In this document: piece by piece, positions 18,188-26,909 of the stretch
Position numbering within the stretch: position 1 is the stretch's first letter
Layout: every line of letters starts with the position of its first letter
Source: Hymenobacter lapidarius
GTDB taxonomy: Bacteria > Bacteroidota > Bacteroidia > Cytophagales > Hymenobacteraceae
Reading direction: 5' to 3'
DNA length: 64,000 nucleotides
NCBI RefSeq assembly: GCF_001816145.1
Contig: NZ_MDZB01000109.1
Coordinates: 62,001-126,000 of the forward strand
Position numbers and translations under genes: made by a program
Notes under the pieces: generated by a model
Told to the model about the DNA's origin: nothing
Seen by the model: the letters and a program-made list of their open reading frames with translations, nothing else
Databases searched by the model: none

Positions 18188-20599
18188 TTACTGGGCGGTG
18201 GCAACCGAGGCGGGCCGCGCTGCTCCTATTTCCTGCAGCGCCGCCAATAGTTGGGCATTTTCGGCACTGGTGCCCACCGTCAGGCGCAAGCAACCGGCGC
18301 AACCGGGCTGGCTGGTGCGGTTCCGAACCACAATGCCGCGGGCCTGCAACTGGTCGTACACCGCCGTGGCATCCACATTGAAGCGCACCAGCAGGAAGTT
18401 GGCATCCGAGGGAAATACGTGCTCCACGATGGGCAGCGCGGGCAGGGCGTCATTAAGCAGTTCACGCCCTTGCAGCAGCTCCGCCTGCATCTGTGGCAGC
18501 TGCGAGGCCGCATTGAGGGCGGCCAGCGCGTGCTGCTGCGTGGCAGCGGAAATATTGTACGGAGGCTTTATTTTATTGAAGTAGGCAATGACAGCCGGGG
18601 CGGCGTACGCCACGCCCAGTCGCAGGCCGGCCAGTCCCCAGGCTTTCGAGAAAGTCTGGAGCACCACCAAGCGCGGAAATTCCGCCAGGCGCGTAACCCA
18701 GCTTGGCGCATCAGCGAAGTCGGCATAGGCTTCATCAACCACCACAAATCCCTTGAAGGACTTCAGGATTGTCTCCAATGCTTCCTGCGCAAGCAGGTTG
18801 CCCGTTGGGTTGTTCGGCGAGCACAGGAACACCACCTTGGCTTTGGAAGCGACCAGCACGTCGGCCGCATTGGCGGGCAGCTGATAATCGGGCGTGAGCA
18901 GTAGCCGCTCAACGCGCACATCGTTGAGGTTGGCGGCCACCTCGTACATGCCGTAGGTGGGCGGACACACCACAATGCTGTCCTGACCGGGAGTACAGGC
19001 CAGGCGTACGAGCAAATCAATGGCCTCATCGGAGCCATTGCCCAGGAAAATATTCTCCGGCCGCACGCCTTTCAGGCGCGCCAGTTCCACTTTGATGGCG
19101 CGTTGGTGCGGGTCGGGGTACCGGCTGAAATCATCGGGGCCGACCGAGCCCAGGCTGTTTTCGTTGGCATCGAGCATCACGGCCGCCATTCCTTCAAACT
19201 CATCCCGAGCTGAGGAATAAGCCTGCATACGCTCCACGCTGGGCCGAATCAGGCCAGCGTAGTGATTTACAGTTGCCGCCACCTCTTCAAGCGGCGCGGC
19301 GGAACCGTCAACTTCCAATGAAGCCAGCCGCACGCTCACGGCACGGGCGTGGGCCGATAATCCTTCGGCCTCGGCCATGGTTTCTACCACGGGGCCCAGA
19401 GCACGCAGCCCCGTTTCCGTGAGCCGCTGGAAGGTGATTTTTTTGACGAAGGAGTCGAGCGAAACCCCGCTGTACTGGCGGGCGTAACCGCCCGTGGGCA
19501 AGGTGTGGTTGGTGCCGGAGGCGTAGTCGCCCACCGCCTCGGGCGTGAGGTGACCCAGAAATACGGAGCCCGCATTGGTCACCTGGGCTGCCAATTCTTC
19601 GGCCTGGTTGGTGGCCAGAATTAGGTGCTCGGGGGCGTATAGATTGGAGAAGCGCATCATGGCCTGGGCATCTTCCAGCAGCAGTGCGCGGCTGTTGGCC
19701 AGCGCCGTGGCGGCAAGGTCCCGGCGGGGCAGCGTGGCCAACTGGCGTTCCAGCTCCGCCTTCACTTCTTCGATTACTGCGGCGGAGTCGCTAAGCAACA
19801 CCACCTGTGAATCCGGGCCGTGCTCGGCCTGGGACAGCAGGTCGGCCGCCACGAAGGCGGGCGTAGCCGAAGCATCTGCCATCACAAGCACCTCCGAGGG
19901 TCCGGCGGGCATGTCGATGGCCACGCCGTAGTCGGCGGCGGCGAGCTGCTTAGCCGCCGTCACGTAGCGGTTGCCCGGGCCAAATATCTTATCCACGGCC
20001 GGCACGGAGCCGGTACCGAGGGCCAGCGCCGCTACAGCCTGCGCCCCGCCGGCTTTCACTACGGTGCGGATGCCCAGCACTTGGGCCACAAACAGGATAA
20101 TCGGGCTCACTGAGCCGTTCGGCTGGGGCGGCGTGCATACTACAATTTCGTGGCAGCCGGCCAGCCGGGCCGGCACACCCAGCATCAGCAAGGTGCTGAA
20201 CAAGGGAGCGGAGCCCCCAGGCACATACAGGCCCACGCGCTGCACCGGTACCGACCGGCGCGAGCACGCCACGCCGGGCAGGGTTTCCACGCGCAGCTCG
20301 GGGTCGCGCTGGGCGGCGTGAAATGCCTCGATGTTGGCTTTGGCCTGCATAATGGCCGCTTGCAACTCGGCAGGTACTTGGGCGGCAGCGGCGGCAAACT
20401 CCGCCTCTGACACCCGCAGCTCCCCCACGGTGGCTTTGTCAAGCTCCAGGGCCAGGGCGCGCAGGGCGTCATCGCCCCGCTCCTGCACCTGAGCAAAAAT
20501 GCTGCGCACCCGGGCCGCTACCTGCGGGGCTTCGGCAGCGGCGGGGCGCTGCAGCAAGCCGGTCCACGTGCTGGGGTCGGGATAGGAATATACTTGCAT
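18188..20599 (-). CDS. hisDC: Fused histidinol dehydrogenase - histidinol-phosphate aminotransferase
   Basis: One uninterrupted 803-residue frame encodes two enzymes normally made separately. Residues 1 to about 430 are HisD (histidinol to histidine, NAD- and Zn-dependent), with [34 protein letters not shown], the Zn/catalytic block [12 protein letters not shown] and YAPEHLIL. Residues of about 450-790 are HisC, a PLP aminotransferase, with [39 protein letters not shown] and the PLP lysine in [14 protein letters not shown]. The linker is about 20-25 residues without a Met near the expected HisC start. ATG 20599 is chosen, 10 bp after hisG. The fusion could be genuine or reflect loss of the hisD stop codon. 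Confidence 0.93.
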   Translation of the reverse strand: MQVYSYPDPSTWTGLLQRPAAAEAPQVAARVRSIFAQVQERGDDALRALALELDKATVGELRVSEAEFAAAAAQVPAELQAAIMQAKANIEAFHAAQRDPELRVETLPGVACSRRSVPVQRVGLYVPGGSAPLFSTLLMLGVPARLAGCHEIVVCTPPQPNGSVSPIILFVAQVLGIRTVVKAGGAQAVAALALGTGSVPAVDKIFGPGNRYVTAAKQLAAADYGVAIDMPAGPSEVLVMADASATPAFVAADLLSQAEHGPDSQVVLLSDSAAVIEEVKAELERQLATLPRRDLAATALANSRALLLEDAQAMMRFSNLYAPEHLILATNQAEELAAQVTNAGSVFLGHLTPEAVGDYASGTNHTLPTGGYARQYSGVSLDSFVKKITFQRLTETGLRALGPVVETMAEAEGLSAHARAVSVRLASLEVDGSAAPLEEVAATVNHYAGLIRPSVERMQAYSSARDEFEGMAAVMLDANENSLGSVGPDDFSRYPDPHQRAIKVELARLKGVRPENIFLGNGSDEAIDLLVRLACTPGQDSIVVCPPTYGMYEVAANLNDVRVERLLLTPDYQLPANAADVLVASKAKVVFLCSPNNPTGNLLAQEALETILKSFKGFVVVDEAYADFADAPSWVTRLAEFPRLVVLQTFSKAWGLAGLRLGVAYAAPAVIAYFNKIKPPYNISAATQQHALAALNAASQLPQMQAELLQGRELLNDALPALPIVEHVFPSDANFLLVRFNVDATAVYDQLQARGIVVRNRTSQPGCAGCLRLTVGTSAENAQLLAALQEIGAARPASVATAQ

Positions 20600-20609
20600 G
20601 ACGAAACGG

Positions 20610-21461
20610 CTAGGCAATCATTTTTTCAATGGGCAATACCAGAATGCCCTCGGCACCCACGGCCTTGAGCTGGCTGGTGATGTGCCAGAAGTCGTCTTCC
20701 TGCACCACCGACTGCACCGACACCCACCCGGCTTCGGCCAGCGGCGTGACGGTGGGCGACTTGATGCCGGGCAGCAGCCGGCGCACTTCCTCCAGGGCCG
20801 AAACGGGCGCGTTGAGCAGGATGTACTTGCTGCGCTTGGCCCGGCGCACGGCCTGCATCCGGAACCGCAGCTGCTCAAGCAGGTCGGTTTGCTCAGCCGT
20901 GAGGTTGGGCTGGGCAATGAGTACGGCCTCGGAGCGAAACACGGTTTCTACCTCGCGCAGACCATTGCCGAGCAGCGTGGAACCGCTGCTAACAATATCG
21001 CAGATGGCCTCGGCCAGCCCGATGCTGGGTGCAATTTCAACCGACCCGCTGATGGTGTGCAGGTGCGCCTGAACGCCGTTTTCGGCAAGGTAACGGCCCA
21101 GAATGTTGGGGTACGAGGTGGCAATGTTCTTGCCCTGCAACGCGGCAATGGATGCGTAGGCATCGGCGCGGGGCACGGCCAAACTCAAGCGGCACTTGCT
21201 AAAGCCTAGTGCTTCAACTTCCAAACCTGGAAAACCGGCTTCAACCAATACATTCTGGCCCACAATGCCCAAGTCGGCCACGCCATCCTGCACGTAGCCT
21301 GGGATGTCGTCATCGCGCAGAAACAGGATTTCGAGGGGGAAATTGGTGGCCTCCGTTTTCAGCTTATAGGAGCTGCTGATGAAGTTGATGCCGCACTCGC
21401 GAATGAGGGCAAGGGAGTCCTCGCTGAGGCGACCGGACTTTTGAATGGCTAAACGTAGCAT
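20610..21461 (-). CDS. hisG: ATP phosphoribosyltransferase, long form
   Basis: HisG catalyses the first, feedback-inhibited step of histidine synthesis (ATP plus PRPP to PR-ATP). At 283 residues it is the long form, with its own C-terminal regulatory domain (about residues 205-283, ending TSQLKAVGAEGILVLPIEKMI), so no HisZ partner is needed. The N-terminus MLRLAIQKSGRLSEDSLALI and the PRPP loop EAICDIVSSGSTLLGNGL (about residues 155-172) are intact. It is the first structural gene of the operon, 159 bp downstream of the his leader ORF. Confidence 0.97.
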   Translation of the reverse strand: MLRLAIQKSGRLSEDSLALIRECGINFISSSYKLKTEATNFPLEILFLRDDDIPGYVQDGVADLGIVGQNVLVEAGFPGLEVEALGFSKCRLSLAVPRADAYASIAALQGKNIATSYPNILGRYLAENGVQAHLHTISGSVEIAPSIGLAEAICDIVSSGSTLLGNGLREVETVFRSEAVLIAQPNLTAEQTDLLEQLRFRMQAVRRAKRSKYILLNAPVSALEEVRRLLPGIKSPTVTPLAEAGWVSVQSVVQEDDFWHITSQLKAVGAEGILVLPIEKMIA

Positions 21462-21532
21462 GTATGGTAATTGTGGCGGGCCGTACCCGGCTGGTGCCAG
21501 GAATAACGGTGAAAGCGGTGCGAAACCGACTT

Positions 21533-21614
21533 AAAAACCCACCCGAAAAAATATGTTGGTTGATGCCCGGCGCGTACCGCTCCGGGGGCGGAGGTGGAGA
21601 CGCGGGCGGCGGGT
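21533..21614 (-). terminator. Candidate his attenuator terminator
   Basis: On the minus strand ACCCGCC (21614-21608) can pair with GGTGGGT ending at 21537, directly followed by a T run, with G-U at one position. The 60-base loop holds its own GC-rich hairpins (GCCCG-CG with CG-C-CGGGC, and CTCCG with CGGAG). A second T6 tract is at 21551-21546. It lies between the His-rich leader ORF and hisG, where an attenuator is expected. The stem is modest, so the exact fold needs modelling. Confidence 0.45.
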
Positions 21615-21620
21615 ACTAGC

Positions 21621-21755
21621 TTAGCACCCGGCACACAACCCGGCCTCCCACAGATGGTGGTGGCGATGATGGGCAGCTACAACATAGCCTGTAACCGCAC
21701 GGAACGCCGGTGCGGCACTTGCATCAAAGCAAAACAGGGGAGCTGAAGGGAACAT
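21621..21755 (-). CDS. hisL: Histidine operon leader peptide
   Basis: A 44-codon ORF, ATG 21755 to TAA 21621, on the same strand as and just upstream of hisG. Near its end come the codons CAT CAT CGC CAC CAC CAT (21671-21654), that is His-His-Arg-His-His-His, followed by Leu-Trp. Five His codons in six is the arrangement of classic his leader peptides, where ribosome stalling at low charged tRNA-His favours an antiterminator. The start lies seven bases after a TACCTTTG -7 box, so the transcript is nearly leaderless. GC-rich hairpins and T tracts separate it from hisG. The peptide itself probably has no function other than being translated. Confidence 0.82.
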   Translation of the reverse strand: MFPSAPLFCFDASAAPAFRAVTGYVVAAHHRHHHLWEAGLCAGC

Positions 21756-21762
21756 CTTGTGG

Positions 21763-21770
21763 CAAAGGTA
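21763..21770 (-). promoter_or_regulatory. -7 box of the his operon
   Basis: On the minus strand TACCTTTG (plus strand CAAAGGTA) is a perfect TAnnTTTG. It ends seven bases before the leader ORF ATG. No TTG is seen at the usual -33 spacing. Confidence 0.7.
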
Positions 21771-22050
21771 GGCGAGAAAATGGAACCAGCGTGCATTGCC
21801 GGCGCTATTCCATTTCGCAACTTCATACCCATTAAGGGTAACGAATGTTTGTTATACGATAGAAAATAGTTTGCAACAGAATCAGCGACTGGTGGTGATA
21901 TTGGCAGTAGCAGGCGTTATTACCCATCAATTAGTCAGGTTTTAAGCGGTTTGCTGACAATCCTGGTATTCTGCCATTATCAACTTTGCACCCCGTTATA
22001 TTACCCTGTTACGAGGAATTCAGACCGGTAATAAGGTTCTTCGCAGGGGC
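21771..22050. other. Gap between the his promoter and the TonB-dependent receptor gene
   Basis: This 280-base stretch is AT-richer than its surroundings. It holds no ORF with family features and no clear terminator for the leftward receptor gene. It should include the upstream part of the his promoter. Confidence 0.5.
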
Positions 22051-24639
22051 TTAGAAACGGGCAATCAGACGCAGATTTATTACCCGCTGCGAAAGGTAAT
22101 TGGGCACCGAATAGGTCACGCCGTTCACGTCCTGCAGGTAATTGTAGCCGCCCACGTTGTTTGCCGCCAGCACGTTTAGCACCTCCAGTCCCAGCCACAG
22201 GCTCTCGTAACTGTAGACATGGGCTTTGGGGGCATCGTTGTTTTTCAAGCCAATAACCTTGGAGAACCCCAGGTCGACGCGGGTGTAATTAGTCGACAGG
22301 GCATCGGTGCCGCGCAAATCGGGCTGGTTGGGCGGCGAGAACGGGAGGCCTGTTCCAAACACCACGTTCACGTAGCCGCGCACGGAAGGGTTGTTCGGCA
22401 AATGGTCCTGGAAGAACACGCCCAGGTTCAGGCGCTGGTCCTGCGGGCGGCGGATGTAGCCTTTGGCATCGCGGCTCAGCTGCCGGCCGTTGCTGTCGAA
22501 GGTGCTGATGGAATCGCCCTCCACGTTCTCGCGGGTGGTGAGCAGGCCCAGGCTGAACCACGACTCCGCGCCTTTCACGAACTCACCGCTCACGCGGGTA
22601 TCAAACCCGGCGGCGTAGGCGGTAGCGTTGTTCTTGGCGAAGTAGCGCAGCCGCACGTTGTCCACGTCGTAGGGCACCACGTCGGTGAGGTACTTGTAAT
22701 AAGCCTCGGTGGTGAGCTTAAACGGACGGCCGAATTTCTGGAAGCTGAGGTCGCGGCCCACAATAAAATGGTAGGCTTTCTGGGCGCGCAGCGCCGGATT
22801 CAGGAAGCCTTCCTGCACACCAAGCTGCGTGGTTTGCTGGTCGCGCAGCTCGCGGTAGAACGGCGGCTGGTAGTACGCGCCCACCGCCGCCTTAAAAGAC
22901 CGGTTAGGGTGGCTAGCGCTAAGCTGCGAAAACTGCACCCGCGGGCTGACGACCAGCTGGCCGTTGGTGGTCCAGTAGTGCGCCCGGGCCCCGTAAGTGA
23001 GCGTGCGCAGGGAGTCCAGGGCCCAGGTGTCCTGTAAGAATCCCTGGCTGCGGGTACTAAGCAGGCTTAAATCGCTGCGCAGGCGCAGGCGCCGCGCGTC
23101 GGGCACGAAGTCGGCCGAGTCTGCGAAGCTGTACTCGTCGAGGGTGTCTTCTACTTTTTCGCGGCCGATTTTGGCGCCCCAGCGTACCGTGTGGCTGCCG
23201 GTCGGCGCCCACCGGCCCCGGGTTTCGGCGGTGAAGATGCGGGCGGTGAGAAAATTGCGAGAGTGCTTAAACTGAGACCCGATGTCGCGCTGCCGTTGGG
23301 GCTGGTTAAACTCCGGCGAGTTGGGGTCGCGGTTGATGTCGGCAAAGGTGTAGGCCGCTTCCACGTCGCGCAGCTCGAACTCACGCGAAATCAGGGCCGA
23401 CCCCAGCACCTCGACCTGCAGCCGGGACGAAAAATCGTGCTTCAGATTAAGCCCCGACTGATAGGTATCGAACTGCATCCGCTCGCGCCCCCCGTAGGCA
23501 ATGAAAACCCGCGTAAACTGATTGGTACCGGTGGAAAACGTGGCCTGGCCGGTTTCGGGCGAAAAGCGGTAGTCGTTGTGGGCCAGCACGCCCATCAGCC
23601 CCAGGGTGGTGCGCTGCATGTCGTCCTTGCGGCCCAGGCCGATGTTGACGAAGGCCTGCGCATCGTAGAACGTGGGATTGTAGCCGCCCTGGGCCTGCCG
23701 CAACGAACGCAGCACGTACTGCGCATTTTTGTAGCGCACCCCGGCCAGGTAGCTCACCCGACCATTGGCCGAGCGGGCTTCGGCGTGGGCCGCGCCACCT
23801 ACCAAACTACCCGTGAGGGAAGCCGCGAACTTCTCGGGCGTTTTGTAGTCAACGCTCAGCACCGAGGCCAGCTTGTCGCCGTACTTGGGCTGCCAGCCCC
23901 CGCTGCTGAACTCAATCTGCTTCACCAAATCGGGGTTGATGAAGCTAAGGCCCTCCTGCTGGGCCGCGGTCACGAGGAAGGGGCGGTAAATCTCGAACCC
24001 ATTGACGTACACGAGGTTCTCGTCGTAGTTGCCGCCGCGCACGTTGTAGGTGCTGCTCAGCTCGTTGTTGCCGCTGACGCCGGGCAGGGTTTTAAGAATG
24101 GCATTGAAATCGCCAAAAGCGGAAGGAATTATCTTGGCCGAAGCAGGGTCGATGCGGGTAATGCTGACCTGCTCGCGCTCATCGGCCTGGTTGGAACGGC
24201 CCACTACGCGCACACTACCCAGGGCGCGGGCATCAAGCCGCATGGTCAGGCGCAGGGGCTGCGCGGCCTCGGCCGGCAGCTGCAGGGCCTTGCGGATGGT
24301 GAGGTAGCCCAGCCGGCGCACCACCAGCACCACCGGCTGCCCGGCCGCCGGCACGCGCACCTGTAGCGAAAAAGCACCTTCGGCCGTGGTGTTGGTGCCG
24401 CCAGCCTGGCCCTCCACTCCCACCGCCGCCAGCTCCAGCGGCTGGCCACTGGCGTCCACGAGGGTGCCGAAAAGCGTAACGGTCCCAGCCGGGGCCTGCG
24501 CCACACCGGCGGGCGCTACCTGGGCCCGGCTACTGGCTGTGGCCAGGAGCAGCAACACGCCCACGGCGGCAACCGGCAGCTTGCGGCCGCACTTTCTCTC
24601 CCTTAAATGACGACAACCCGGCGTAGCGTTTTTTTTCAC
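22051..24639 (-). CDS. TonB-dependent receptor with carboxypeptidase-like N-terminal domain
   Basis: An outer-membrane beta-barrel importer of 862 residues. A signal peptide (KLPVAAVGVLLLLATASSRAQ) is followed by a CarboxypepD-reg-like domain (about residues 50-135, VTLFGTLVDASGQPLELAAV), a plug (about 145-250, with YNVRGGNYDENLVYVNGFEI) and a barrel ending in VINLRLIARF with a C-terminal Phe. GTG 24639 is chosen since it gives MKKNATPGCRHLRERK as signal n-region and clears the rpe stop by 29 bp; the frame stays open to 24705 inside rpe. It is not a SusC type, and there is no SusD neighbour. Substrate unknown. It is probably co-transcribed with rpe. Confidence 0.88.
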   Translation of the reverse strand: MKKNATPGCRHLRERKCGRKLPVAAVGVLLLLATASSRAQVAPAGVAQAPAGTVTLFGTLVDASGQPLELAAVGVEGQAGGTNTTAEGAFSLQVRVPAAGQPVVLVVRRLGYLTIRKALQLPAEAAQPLRLTMRLDARALGSVRVVGRSNQADEREQVSITRIDPASAKIIPSAFGDFNAILKTLPGVSGNNELSSTYNVRGGNYDENLVYVNGFEIYRPFLVTAAQQEGLSFINPDLVKQIEFSSGGWQPKYGDKLASVLSVDYKTPEKFAASLTGSLVGGAAHAEARSANGRVSYLAGVRYKNAQYVLRSLRQAQGGYNPTFYDAQAFVNIGLGRKDDMQRTTLGLMGVLAHNDYRFSPETGQATFSTGTNQFTRVFIAYGGRERMQFDTYQSGLNLKHDFSSRLQVEVLGSALISREFELRDVEAAYTFADINRDPNSPEFNQPQRQRDIGSQFKHSRNFLTARIFTAETRGRWAPTGSHTVRWGAKIGREKVEDTLDEYSFADSADFVPDARRLRLRSDLSLLSTRSQGFLQDTWALDSLRTLTYGARAHYWTTNGQLVVSPRVQFSQLSASHPNRSFKAAVGAYYQPPFYRELRDQQTTQLGVQEGFLNPALRAQKAYHFIVGRDLSFQKFGRPFKLTTEAYYKYLTDVVPYDVDNVRLRYFAKNNATAYAAGFDTRVSGEFVKGAESWFSLGLLTTRENVEGDSISTFDSNGRQLSRDAKGYIRRPQDQRLNLGVFFQDHLPNNPSVRGYVNVVFGTGLPFSPPNQPDLRGTDALSTNYTRVDLGFSKVIGLKNNDAPKAHVYSYESLWLGLEVLNVLAANNVGGYNYLQDVNGVTYSVPNYLSQRVINLRLIARF

Positions 24640-24668
24640 GGTGCGGTAGTAACGTGCCAGCCGAGAAG

Positions 24669-25388
24669 CTATTGCCTGCGGCTCAGCGACGAGCCTTCGG
24701 CCCACTGGTCCAGGCCGGCCAAATGGTCGCGCAGGCGGGCCAGCGTGGCAACCGGCCCCGCAGGCGCGCTGAAAACGAAATTGCCGGCCACCAGTACGTC
24801 GGCCCCGGCCTCTACCAGCGGGCCGGCATTATCCAGGCTCACGCCGCCGTCAATTTCAATCAGAGCATCGGAGCCAGCGTCTACGAGCAGCTCTTTCAGC
24901 ATGGCCACCTTTTTTAGGGTGTTGGGAATGAAGGCCTGGCCCCCAAAACCGGGATTGACGGACATCAGGAGCACCACATCCAGTTCGGCGGCAATGTCTT
25001 CGAGCATGGCCACCGGCGTGTGGGGGTTGAGAGCAACCCCGGCTTTGCAGCCCAGCTGCTTAATCTGCTGCACTACGCGGTGCAAATGCGGGCAGGCTTC
25101 GATGTGCACCGTGATAATGCTGGCGCCCGCATCGCGGAAGGCCGAGAGGTACTGCTGCGGCTCCTCTATCATCAGGTGCACATCGAGGGGCTGCTTGGCG
25201 TGGCGGGCCACGGCCTGCAGCACCGGCAAGCCAAAGGAAATATTGGGCACAAAGCGGCCGTCCATTACATCGAAGTGCAGCCAGTCGGCGGCGCTCTCGG
25301 CGAGCCGCTCGGTTTCCGCTTGCAGATTGGCTAAGTCAGCGGCCAAAAACGACGGGGCCAGCAACGGTGCGCGACGGGTTGTATTCAT
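24669..25388 (-). CDS. rpe: Ribulose-phosphate 3-epimerase
   Basis: Rpe interconverts ribulose 5-phosphate and xylulose 5-phosphate in the pentose phosphate pathway. It is a 239-residue TIM barrel, with APSFLAADLANL, the catalytic DWLHFDVMDGRFVPNISFG block (metal ligands His and Asp), DVHLMIEEP, MSVNPGFGGQAFI and EIDGGVSLDN all present. ATG 25388 is five bases from a TATCTTCG sequence (25400-25393), close to the -7 consensus, so the message may have almost no leader. It precedes the receptor gene in the same direction. Confidence 0.96.
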   Translation of the reverse strand: MNTTRRAPLLAPSFLAADLANLQAETERLAESAADWLHFDVMDGRFVPNISFGLPVLQAVARHAKQPLDVHLMIEEPQQYLSAFRDAGASIITVHIEACPHLHRVVQQIKQLGCKAGVALNPHTPVAMLEDIAAELDVVLLMSVNPGFGGQAFIPNTLKKVAMLKELLVDAGSDALIEIDGGVSLDNAGPLVEAGADVLVAGNFVFSAPAGPVATLARLRDHLAGLDQWAEGSSLSRRQ

Positions 25389-25520
25389 GGGGCGAAGATA
25401 CAGCCGCCGTTCGCTCTGCCGGTGCGGCCAGCCAGCCCGGCGGCTTTACTTTTGTGCGGAACCCATTACGGGCCGGCTTTCGCGCCGCGCCTTCCCCATT
25501 TGCCTTATTCTCTTTAACCA

Positions 25521-26117
25521 GTGCCCCACCTCGTTCCCCTCCTTATCCGCGGCATCAACAACCTTTCCGACGCCCGCTACTGCGCGGGCATGGGCGCCGA
25601 CAAGCTCACCTTTATCCTGGACCCCAGCCTGCCAGGGGCCATCGACACCAAGACCGTGCAGGAGCTCACCGGCTGGATTGCCGGAGTTGAACTAATAGGT
25701 GAGTTCGACCAGCTTACGGCACCCGAAATCAATAGCATAGCTGCAGCTTGCGCGCTCGATGCCGTGCTCCTGCGCCAGCCCCGCTCAGAGGCCGAGCTAG
25801 CCGAACTAGCGCCGCCCGTGTACGTGGAGCTGGCGGTGGGTGCAGTAGCCATCAGTCCCTACCTGTCCGACGTCCCCACCGGTTGGGTGGTGGAACTGGT
25901 AGAGCACCTGACCACCGAAACCCTGGGCTACCTGAGTAAAATCGCGGCCCAGCGCCCGCTCTGGCTCGGCCCCGGCCTGCACCCCGAGCAGGCCCGCGAG
26001 CTGGTGAACCTGTTGCCTTTGGCGGGAATCGTTTTGCCATCCGGCGACGAAGTAAAGCCCGGCCTACGCGACTTCGACCAGCTCGAAGCCGTCTTCGAAG
26101 CCTTGGAAATAGATTAG
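25521..26117 (+). CDS. TrpF-like (phosphoribosylanthranilate isomerase fold) protein, probably not TrpF
   Basis: A 198-residue (beta/alpha)8-type protein related to TrpF: it opens LLIRGINNLSDARYCAGMGADKLTFILDP and ends LPSGDEVKPGLRDFDQLEAVFEAL, matching the first and last blocks of the family. The catalytic Cys of the K-x-CG motif is replaced (IRGI), and the general-acid Asp before the SG-x-E motif is replaced (IVLPSGDE). So isomerase activity is doubtful and a different or binding role is likely. GTG 25521 is the start; a TACTTTTG -7 box lies at 25447-25454. No trp genes are nearby. A terminator follows at 26149. Confidence 0.75.
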   Translation: MPHLVPLLIRGINNLSDARYCAGMGADKLTFILDPSLPGAIDTKTVQELTGWIAGVELIGEFDQLTAPEINSIAAACALDAVLLRQPRSEAELAELAPPVYVELAVGAVAISPYLSDVPTGWVVELVEHLTTETLGYLSKIAAQRPLWLGPGLHPEQARELVNLLPLAGIVLPSGDEVKPGLRDFDQLEAVFEALEID

Positions 26118-26148
26118 GCAGGGTACCGATGTAAAACGATGTGTACGC

Positions 26149-26185
26149 AAAAGGCCGGTTGCAATGGATGCAGCCGGCCTTTTTT
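26149..26185. terminator. Bidirectional terminator between the TrpF-like gene and trmB
   Basis: AAAAGGCCGG and CCGGCCTTTTTT form a stem extended by TTGCA/TGCAG with one G-U pair. It serves both converging genes. Confidence 0.9.
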
Positions 26186-26202
26186 CTATCAAGCAATCAA
26201 CG

Positions 26203-26868
26203 CTACGTCAGCCGGAACTGAACGTATTTGATGGGCACGCCCACGGCGCGGTACTTACTCTCGAAGTTGGTTTGAATAGCCTGCGCTTCGGTGAATTCAG
26301 GAGCGGTTTCGGCGTATAAGTTGCGGGTGAAGCGCTCAACGGTAGTGCCTAGGCGAGCCGCCAGCGTTTCCAGCGTGTACTCAAACAGGCCTTCATTATC
26401 TGTTTTGAGGTGCAGCAGGCCTCCTGCAACCAGCAATTGCTCATACAAACCCAAGAAACGGGGCGAAGTCAACCGCCGTTTGATGTCCCGGTCCCGCGGG
26501 CGGGGGTCGGGGAAGGTAATCCAGATTTCATCCAGCTCGCCCGGCCCAAACTGCGCCGCCAGCGCTTCGGCACGCATTCTCACGAAACCCACGTTGGTTA
26601 AGCCCATCTCGGCGGCCCGGGTGCTGCCGCGCCAGATTCGCTCCCCTTTGATATCGAGGCCCAGAAAATTGCGCGAGGGATGCCGCTGAGCCAGGCCCAC
26701 CGTGTATTCGCCTTTGCCACAGCCCACTTCGAGGGTTACGGGGTTGGGCGCCTGAAAGAAATCGGTGCGCCACCGCCCGCCCAGCTGCTCGTATTCGGGT
26801 TTGCCGGGCTCAATAATGTCGGGCCGGGAAGCATTGTCGGTGAAGCGGTAAAGTTTTACGCGAGGCAA
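26203..26868 (-). CDS. trmB: tRNA (guanine46-N7)-methyltransferase
   Basis: TrmB uses S-adenosylmethionine to make m7G46 in the variable loop of tRNAs. In the 221-residue protein the SAM site VTLEVGCGKGEYTVGLAQ (about residues 44-61), GLDIKGERIWRG, and the catalytic DEIWITFPDPRPRDRDIKRRLTS-type region (about residues 115-137) are complete. Start TTG 26868 gives MPRVKLYRFTDNAS, as in related proteins, with no ATG nearby. It follows folC by 41 bp in the same direction. Confidence 0.96.
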   Translation of the reverse strand: MPRVKLYRFTDNASRPDIIEPGKPEYEQLGGRWRTDFFQAPNPVTLEVGCGKGEYTVGLAQRHPSRNFLGLDIKGERIWRGSTRAAEMGLTNVGFVRMRAEALAAQFGPGELDEIWITFPDPRPRDRDIKRRLTSPRFLGLYEQLLVAGGLLHLKTDNEGLFEYTLETLAARLGTTVERFTRNLYAETAPEFTEAQAIQTNFESKYRAVGVPIKYVQFRLT

Positions 26869-26909
26869 AATAGAAACTGAATGGATGGTAAACGAAAGAA
26901 TATTGCCAA

